From the NCBI GenBank assembly GCA_032622095.1, contig CP136062.1, forward strand, positions 142,558,351-142,622,350: 64,000 nucleotides of DNA, given 5' to 3'. Source of the stretch: Siphonodentalium dalli (Eukaryota > Mollusca > Scaphopoda > Gadilida > Siphonodentaliidae). Under the pieces are notes generated by a model. The model did no database searches and was not told the DNA's origin. It saw only the letters and a list, made by a program, of their open reading frames with translations. The translations under genes and the position numbers were made by a program. Positions 56,591 to 64,000 of this stretch are shown piece after piece. Each line of letters opens with the position of its first letter. Position 1 is the first letter of the stretch.

Positions 56591-58020
56591 ATTTATTACA
56601 TGATCCAAAACCTCGACAAAACAAACTTAAATAAAACAATAGGACGCGAATCTAACACCGGCTTCTAGGATGCATGCGATAACGTTTCACTTAACTATGC
56701 GTTGTTTGTCCGCGTAAAGAAATAGTCCCAGTCCCAGATAAACAAAGAATGTCAGTCTTTTGGGGTATTTAATAGCGTATATTTAATGACATAACTTTTC
56801 AACTCTTCATTCATTATAGTTTGTTGGAAAAATATTGGAAGCCATAGTATTTTGAGACGTATCGTACATAATGTAAACAGACGACAAACCGGAAGTCAAA
56901 GGTCACTTAGCACTATAATATTTTTACTGAATACCTCGGTGCATGATGAATATCCGATCGACGACCGCAGATGTCCTGGTTATTGGGCCTCACTCAGTAT
57001 AACCCACCCGGTTTGTGGTAATAAAATACAACCAGCTGGTGAATATGACTGCTATAGTCTTTCGAAGATTTGTTTACTGCTATTACGTTTGGGTCGCGAT
57101 TATCCAAGTACACGATTGTACAACCGAATCACGAACAAAGGGGATTTTTTGTTTGTTTTGTGTTTTTAATCATTAGACGCTCACAAATCACATTACAATA
57201 GCACAACGGTTTGGAATCAATATAAAATTGTCGCATTTAAATTCTACAGTGGTGGTTTATCATGATTAAATTACGTTCTATTTTATTCGTATTCCGATGT
57301 TTGAATAACAATGATTCCATTGCCGCTCAGTAGTCCGTAATATTGGCCTCATTGGCGGTAAGATATAACATGCGCAGTCTTCGATCGCGCGAGAATAGCG
57401 ATTTTTAATCGAGATTTTGGGTTTGTTGAGCGATTTAGATATAACTGGCGTTATTAGTTACATCAAAATACCCGTGTGAAATCGCGTAATCCCGATGGTG
57501 GGTGATGACCTGGTTTTAATGCACGCAAGCCTAAATATTTTGTTTAGCGCCAAGAAGGCAAACTGTGCCGACGGAACTGAGTATGTCTTTATCAATAATT
57601 TGAATTAACGATGTATTCAGGGCCCCAAGCCAATTTTCTCTCAACAAATTGTATTTGTTATTAACACGTTTGGCACACGCGTGTCGTGAATGACATTATA
57701 TATATATCTTATTCAATTTTATATCTATGTATTATTTTCCGCAAACGAAGTTTTCCGGGAGATAGATAGAAATCAGGTCCGTTCGTCGTTGGAACAGTGT
57801 CTCTGTTTCTCAGTCGTGCATCATAGGTCAAATTTCAATAATAATTGTTTTACTCATATTTTACATAATAATTTGTCCAGTGTATCCCAGTCGCCATATG
57901 TCAGGTGACAATGATCTCCTGCAATGGCATTCTGTCTCTTTAACTTTTGAACTAGTTTCTCAAACTGCGTACCAAGGTGTCCATTATACAGACAGGGACG
58001 CGGCTATAGAGGGTCTTCGT
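56591..58020. other. No gene supported
   Basis: A 105-codon plus-strand frame at 56852-57169 has no recognised domain or consensus splice context. 57990-58100 begins to resemble the TTCCAACTG repeat family (GGGACGCGGCTATAGAGGG, compare 37885). Confidence 0.4.
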
Positions 58021-58111
58021 TGGGGATGCAGACCAACATAGATTTTCCAAATACACCCACTAACAAGATTAAAATTCCTTATGGAAGCGTATTTGTGCCA
58101 CCTAACAAAAA

Positions 58112-60957
58112 TACTATCTCCTAATTAGGACCTAGTATCTCCTAATTAGGAGATATTATCTCCTAATTGGGACTCAGTATCTCCTAATTAGGATATAGTA
58201 TCTCCTAATCAGGACTTATTATAGATAATATGGATATAAAGGAGATAATATAGATATAAAGAACTAAGGTGGTATAAAATATCCGCATCATTGAAGCGAA
58301 TTTCATGAATTGTTTGTGAAAACCAAACTAAATTCCTGGATTTTTTTTAATTAAAGCACCAAAAAAGAGGCCCCTCTGACCCCAACCAATTGAGAAGGGG
58401 AAACCAATTGGGAAGGGGAAACTCTCTCCCATACCCTACGGCATTGTTTTTGGCATATAAACAGTGTCCTAAAATTATCCATGGATATGTCACTGCATGG
58501 TCTATATATGTATACTCTATGCCGTGGATTAACCATATGATACACATACCTGGCCCTGCATGTAACAGAACCTTGTCATACATATAACATGACAACCATA
58601 GTCAGAAATGGTAGCGCTCTCAATATCATATTATTAGCCATATATACAATATAACAACTTTAATGGGGTGATTGTGAAAAATCTGTATATAGGTAACGCC
58701 TATGTAGCAATCGCAACTTCTCGGATTATCGTTTCGAGGTTTGCCGATTGGCCTATGTAGTTGATTATATGTGATATTTTTTTCTAATTTCATTTGAAAT
58801 AGTGGTCAGAGTAGCGCATGAAATAGCATGCAGAATAATAATCGGGCAAACATTTACGATCTTCGTAACATGGTTCAAGTACGAGCACGTTTCTAATCAC
58901 ATTTAGTATCCAATTACGCAAATACCGAGTACGTTTTAATCACATTTAGTCCACCACCTCCTGCGACAGGGTCAGATATACTTGCCACTGTACACCCTAG
59001 GAGGGCCTAATGCTGGTCTAAGAATGGCCTCAGGTAATGCACTCCTGATATGACCTCTCATAAGGATTAATTAAAATACATGTATGGTTCCATGAGGGTG
59101 AATTAAAATATAGTCACACCAGAGAGGGTTAATTGAAATATGGTCCGATGAGGGTAAATTAAAATAGGTCACATCACGGTTAAATAAACTATGGTTCCAT
59201 GAGGTTAATTAATATATCGTCCAATGAGGGTTAATAAAATATGGTCCCATGATGGTTAATTAAAATTGTACCTTGATTGTTAATTAAAATATCGTCCCAT
59301 GAGGGTTAATAAAAATATGGACCCATAGGAGTTAATAGAAATATGGTCCCATTAAGGTCAATTAAAATATGGTAACGTGACTTAATTAAAGAAGAAATAT
59401 ATGGTCCCATTATGAGTGTTAATTAAAATTAAAATATGGTGTCATCAGTGTTGATTAAACTACGGTCCCACTGGGGTGAAATACAATATAGTCCCATGAG
59501 GGTAAATTAAAATATGGTCCAATGAGGACTAATTATAATATGCCCCCTCCCCCATGATGATCAATTAAAACATGGTCACGGGAAGGGGTGGGTAATTTCT
59601 GAACATTCTTCAATGCATATAGCATTTCTGATACATCCTCGGAACACATAACTAAAATGATGTTTAGAATTAGGCCACAACCAATGTGAAGGGTTAGTGT
59701 TGGAACTTTTCTTAACAACATTTCTATTCATAGCTCAGATATATTCCACATACAAAGAAATGGAAAGTCAATATTTACAAACAGCACGACGGAGTAACGT
59801 TGGAATTGGTTAATAATGACCATCCCAATTCATTTAGAATATAACATGCCGATATTGTCGCGTATAACTAATTGAAAAAATTCACTAAACGGTATTAAAT
59901 AACATGTTAAACACCGATATAAACAAACACCTCGTATGATTCATGTTCCTCAAATAGAAGATAGCATTCCGATTTATGTTACGTGAAAATAAACGAAAGA
60001 TGTTCAAATAACAATGCAACAAAGCAGGTTAAAGAACAATAGAAACATATAACGCGCAGCGCGCTAATGGTTAACGCGCGAATTCCCGTTATAATTAATC
60101 GCCTTGCACTTCTGGGCATGCAATAACAAACCATGGGTCAATCTAGCATGTCTCGAGAGACGCCCGCTGCATGAAATAATAATGCAAATGACAATATACG
60201 AAATTGAAAATCTCAACTACACCTTTTACCGGACTCGCCCTCGGGGTCGCACTACAACTTTTTCTACAACTTTTATTGCATCCCAAAAATAATCACAATT
60301 TCTATAAATAAATCTCCCAGCGCCCATTCATTACCAAGAAACAGCAGCTTATAATACACGCGTGGTGCGAAATAAAATGACCGTGGCGGATTTGTGTTTG
60401 GGGTGGCTAAACCCGGGATTCTCGAAAGGGCCCATAGGCCCTTTCCATAACCTCTCATTTAAGCCTTTAATTTAGAAAACAAGGGGGAAAGCGTGAGAAC
60501 GAACGCATGGATGCGACCGCCCACAGAACGACCCGGATACGATATGAATATTACCGCGAACTGAGTTCTTTATATCTATATTAGGATATAATAAGTCCTA
60601 ATTAAGAGATACTAAGTCCTAATTAGGAGATAATATATCTTAATCTCCTAATTAGGAAATACTAAGTCCTAATTAGAAGATACTAAGTCCTAATTAGGAG
60701 ATACTATCTCCTAATTATGAGATACTAAGTCCTAATTAGGAGATACTAAGTGCTAATTAGGAGATAATATCTCCTAATTATGAGACACTAAGTCCTAATT
60801 AGGAGATACTAGGTCCTAATTATGAGATAATATCTCCTAATTATGATATACTAAGTGCTAGTTAGAAGATACTAAGTCCTAGTTTTGAGATAATATCTCC
60901 TAATTATGAGATACTAAGTCCTAATTAGGAGATACTAAGTCCTAATTAGGAGATAGT
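58112..60957. mobile_element. Foldback element with inverted arrays of a 21-bp repeat as termini
   Basis: The left array 58112-58216 (about five units of TATCTCCTAATTAGGAC) and right array 60590-60957 (about 17 units of AGTCCTAATTAGGAGATACT) are inverted relative to each other. The bases inside each array also pair: AATATAGATATAAAGAACT at 58247 with AGTTCTTTATATCTATATT at 60565. It lies within a copy of the TTCCAACTG family, fragments of which flank it at 57990-58100 and 60970-61150. No transposase frame inside. Confidence 0.85.
59058..59577 (+). repeat. Minisatellite of about 28-bp units, about 18 copies
   Basis: Consensus close to GGGTTAATTAAAATATGGTC then CCATGA, with single-base and small length variation. 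Located in the interior of the foldback element. Confidence 0.92.
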
Positions 60958-61942
60958 AATTTTTCCAAAAGTTAGAAATAATTTAACTTCCAAGCTGAAA
61001 CTCACTATGGTTTGAAGTTCATTTCAGTCCAACTATTTGACCGAAAGTAGGACAACTCGACTTTTGTCTAAAACAACAAACATTACATTAAATATTGATT
61101 GGACAACAAAACAGACAGAACAGTTTCAACCTAGTCAGGTGTAGGAAATTTCAGTGTTTTCGTGAAAATAAGCACAATACGGGCTCATTTTGAATGTAGC
61201 ATTTTAAGCCCATATAGAACGTATTTGAAAAAAATACGCTCTATACGGGCGTTCAAACTAAAACCTCAACGGTATTATTAATATGTACATATGTATTGAA
61301 GCAATACATCATGTTTAGATCTTTGACGTTGAGTTAATGCTTCTAAGAAATACACACATTCCTGGCTGACGGAGCACGTATCCGTATTCACAACCCTGGG
61401 GTGTGTTGGGGTGACACCATGATAAACAGTGAGTTATTTAAAATACACGCAATCGTGAGTTTATTTAATTTCAAGTCACCGGCCCATACTTACGGTTGTG
61501 GTTTTACTTCTTTCGAGTTCGATTCTATAATTTCCATAAATATGTATATTATACATGTATATCAGAATAATTATTTGGTTAATACGCGTCCGTATTTACA
61601 ACCAAATTATTACAGACTTTGTACTCTATTCGCTGTAAATTTTATTCGAGATTATCTTTTATATACACATGTATAACTGAGAACCGAAACTATCATAAGA
61701 TACAAGATTTGTTCGAAAATATTTTTGTCAGTTTTGCCAGTGCGCGAATTTACAGCTGAGCGAAAGATAGTAATGCGCGAATTTAAATACGAGCCAGGTA
61801 GTACCGAAAGGATTTTTTTTTTAAATGCACAACAGGGTACAATGAATCCCATTGCAAGCATTCCCATGCTACACCAGAGGTTCATTCAAATGACCTCATG
61901 GTGCACAATAGATGGCAATGGAAACATCAAACTAATTCATTT
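60958..61942. other. Repeat fragment then no gene
   Basis: 60970-61150 resembles the TTCCAACTG family (CATTTCAGTCCAACTATTTGACC). A short hairpin GCCCATATAGAACGTATTT...ATACGCTCTATACGGGC sits at 61210-61248. Confidence 0.5.
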
Positions 61943-62185
61943 GAATGCGCCCTGTCACTAACTCGCGGCCATATTGGATCCACCAGGTCCGGTTTCGTGG
62001 TTTTACTTAGCTTTCCATATATGGAAGTCATGAATAATTCAAAAGCTCCGTATATGGAAATGCTACTCCAAAACTTTGACCTGTAGCACTAAAACCACAG
62101 AAACCGGGGCTGGGTGAATCTATGAAACCACGGTACCGGACCTGGTGGATCAAATATGGCCGCGAGTTAGTGACAGGGCGTATTC
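61943..62185. mobile_element. MITE of 243 bp with about 60-bp inverted ends
   Basis: GAATGCGCCCTGTCACTAAC at 61943 pairs with GTTAGTGACAGGGCGTATTC ending at 62185. The inverted match continues through CTCGCGGCCATATTGGATC, CCACCAGGTCCGG and CGTGGTTT. A smaller internal pair of CCATATATGGAA / CGTATATGGAAAT lies in the middle. Target duplication not clear. Confidence 0.88.
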
Positions 62186-63895
62186 CATGTCATTATTGTG
62201 TGGATGATTTCATAATTTCCCCCACATTTTTTCTGACTATACCCATCATAATATAGGAGTCGAGAAGTTTGATTACTATATATGCATCGGTGCAGCTGTT
62301 TTCGTTGTTTAAATAAATTTTCATTTTAAAATATAATTTATTCACACAAAATATTTGAAATAAATAAACTGGGACTTGCAACTTGTGGAACGTAATGGAG
62401 TAAAGATTAGCTAAACGATCAATTTGCGGTGGCAATACATGTATATATAGTAGAGTCATGTGACTCTTATGGTAAACACTGTACCCATGCATGCCAAATT
62501 TCAATATCTGAATCTTAGTCATCGTAGGCCAGGTTTGGATGATTTGCAGTATGCTCATGGTTCAGCATGGGGCAAAAAATAAATAAATACTCGCATTCAA
62601 TTGGTTTTCTCTATTATTCTTGGGTTATGGCTTTCATTAGGCTTACGTATACTATATGTACGTTACATCACCAAATCGCTGTATAAGTTATTCACAAGCT
62701 GTACATTCACGAGAATATACTATAATTTTTTTTTTTCGCTTATTTGACCATTAAGGTTATACGTCGGTAAACTTAATCGGTGTAGCTCATGTACACGCTT
62801 CCAGGAAGGAGCCAGGAAGCACATGTGCGCGGAATAGTTTTGAAGCAATCGCACGAATACGCGTTTAGAAAGATACCAGCCATGTTGATTTAGATTGACC
62901 GAGAGGAGGTACTCATAAGTGAGTCAGCACTTGTCCTCCAATCCCATTGTCTATATAAAAATGTATGTATCATTTCCTATATGTGTTATTGAAATCAGAC
63001 AAATAAATATGTTTAAACTATTGACCGACCAATGCTCATGCAAAAAATGTGTCTCTTCAACTGAAAGCGTAGTTGGCATGTGTTTGTTCCCAAGACAGAC
63101 TGTTGCTCGCAAAATAAAATATCTGATTTTATGGAAATATATTGGGGTAAACTAGACGTTTTAAAACCAATATACTGCATGGGATTAACTTATAAGAAAT
63201 AACTGTTGTTTAGATTGGGCGGATTCGTCATCTACGGTTTTAAACCTCCGAGTTTAAACCTGGTTTAAACCTACATTGGCGGTCCAGCCAAACCGGGTCT
63301 AATGGGGCGTTTTTTGTCGTTCAGTTACCAACTAATTGACAACTCGATTTGGTGATATGAGCATACAGTCAAACTACCCTCTTACCTATCGGACCAAAAG
63401 ACAAGCCGATATGATGGTTATTGAAATGTCATAAATCATCCCGAACGCGTGCACGATCTATTCATTGAGAAATTAGTATCGCTCATGGACCATTAATCCG
63501 ATCTCTGTGTGTTTAAATCAATCTGACAACTGGCATGTCTCTCAACACGAGCTTCACGCGCTGTTTATCACTTTGTTTGTGATTGATTTTCTGCAATATG
63601 CTTTACCCGCAAAGACAAAATTTGTGTATTTACATGTATATTTATATATATTAAAGGGTATAGGAGCTGTATATGTGTATGCCCGTTTGTCTGTTCGCAA
63701 CTGTTCTAAAACTGATTTAAAAATAAGAGAAATATATTTTGAAAAAAAAATGAAAAAAGTGTGTTGTTAAATTGAGTAAGGAGTTGTATCTAACAAGAAA
63801 CAATATTTTAAATTTATATTAATATTTGTTTGTTTTAAATTTAATTAATTTTTTTTTAAATTAAACTGTTCAAATGATAAAAATGTGCGCAAATG
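62186..63895. other. No gene supported
   Basis: Short frames only, including 62193-62558 (minus) and 62919-63155 (plus), neither with a recognised domain. 63238-63276 repeats TTTAAACC three times. Confidence 0.45.
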
Positions 63896-64000
63896 TGACG
63901 CAGGTTCCTGTCGCCAGAAGGGACTGCAGGCCCCTCTGACGCTGAATAAAGGCTCTATATACTCGAGTCAATCCTGGACCAGGAGGTCAGTCAAGTAAAA
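63896..64000 (+). other. Possible edge of another element with AATAAA
   Basis: Composition changes abruptly from AT-rich to a GC-richer stretch with AATAAA at 63945-63950, then short self-complementary motifs ACTCGAGT and CCTGGACCAGG. It could be part of an LTR or a 3' end that continues past the window. Confidence 0.25.

Noticed and set aside
56852-57169. 105-codon plus-strand frame
   Set aside because: No domain, no splice context, and no supporting neighbours.
61943-62185. Target-site duplication of the 243-bp MITE
   Set aside because: Flanks TTGAAT and ATTCCA extend the inverted repeat and give no direct repeat.

Overview
This window looks like AT-rich nuclear DNA from a marine-type invertebrate animal. 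I cannot name the species. The clues are a DIRS-type tyrosine-recombinase retrotransposon, a DDE_Tnp_4 transposase, a KRBA2-like integrase, a FLYWCH exon with a GT splice donor, and many foldback elements carrying ATGGCGGC/GCCGCCAT motifs, with very little coding sequence. I found no intact host gene, rRNA, tRNA, CRISPR array or bacterial-style operon. Nearly everything recognisable is a transposable element, a fossil of one, or a tandem or inverted repeat.

Layout, left to right. 0.2-6.8 kb: a young DIRS-like retrotransposon on the minus strand with 618/616-bp direct repeats, two gag frames, RT-RNase H and a tyrosine recombinase. It sits directly against a PHD-finger remnant (6.8 kb). That remnant converges on a truncated DDE_Tnp_4 transposase (7.4-8.1 kb), and a 63-bp palindrome lies at their shared 3' side. 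8.1-12.3 kb: a long inverted-repeat element that truncates the transposase. 12.3-17.3 kb: mostly non-coding, with a possible F-box fragment, one clear inverted repeat and dispersed repeats. 17.3-27.25 kb: a recent tandem segmental duplication of a 2.18-kb TA-flanked TIR element and its 2.06-kb neighbour, with a partial third copy in between and two TIR ends abutting. 27.3-40.6 kb: dispersed repeats, hairpin families and four or five different tandem arrays, most of them next to GACA/GGAC simple repeats.

40.65-47.2 kb: a roughly 6.5-kb element with arms of about 2.1 kb in inverted orientation and a truncated KRBA2-like integrase in its centre. 48.6-49.1 kb: a hAT-like MITE inserted into a hairpin repeat. 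49.17-52.01 kb: a 2.84-kb TIR element with a 5-bp target duplication. 53.5-54.6 kb: a GGACATTTCCCC-repeat element holding one FLYWCH exon. 56.4 kb: a perfect-looking 62-bp-arm palindrome. 58.1-60.96 kb: a foldback element whose ends are inverted arrays of a 21-bp repeat. 61.94-62.19 kb: a 243-bp MITE. The rest shows no gene I can support.

The genes do not form a host pathway. The only multi-gene unit is the DIRS-like element (Gag, RT-RNase H, recombinase). Only its first frame has an obvious ATG, which raises the possibility that the others are expressed by recoding or splicing.
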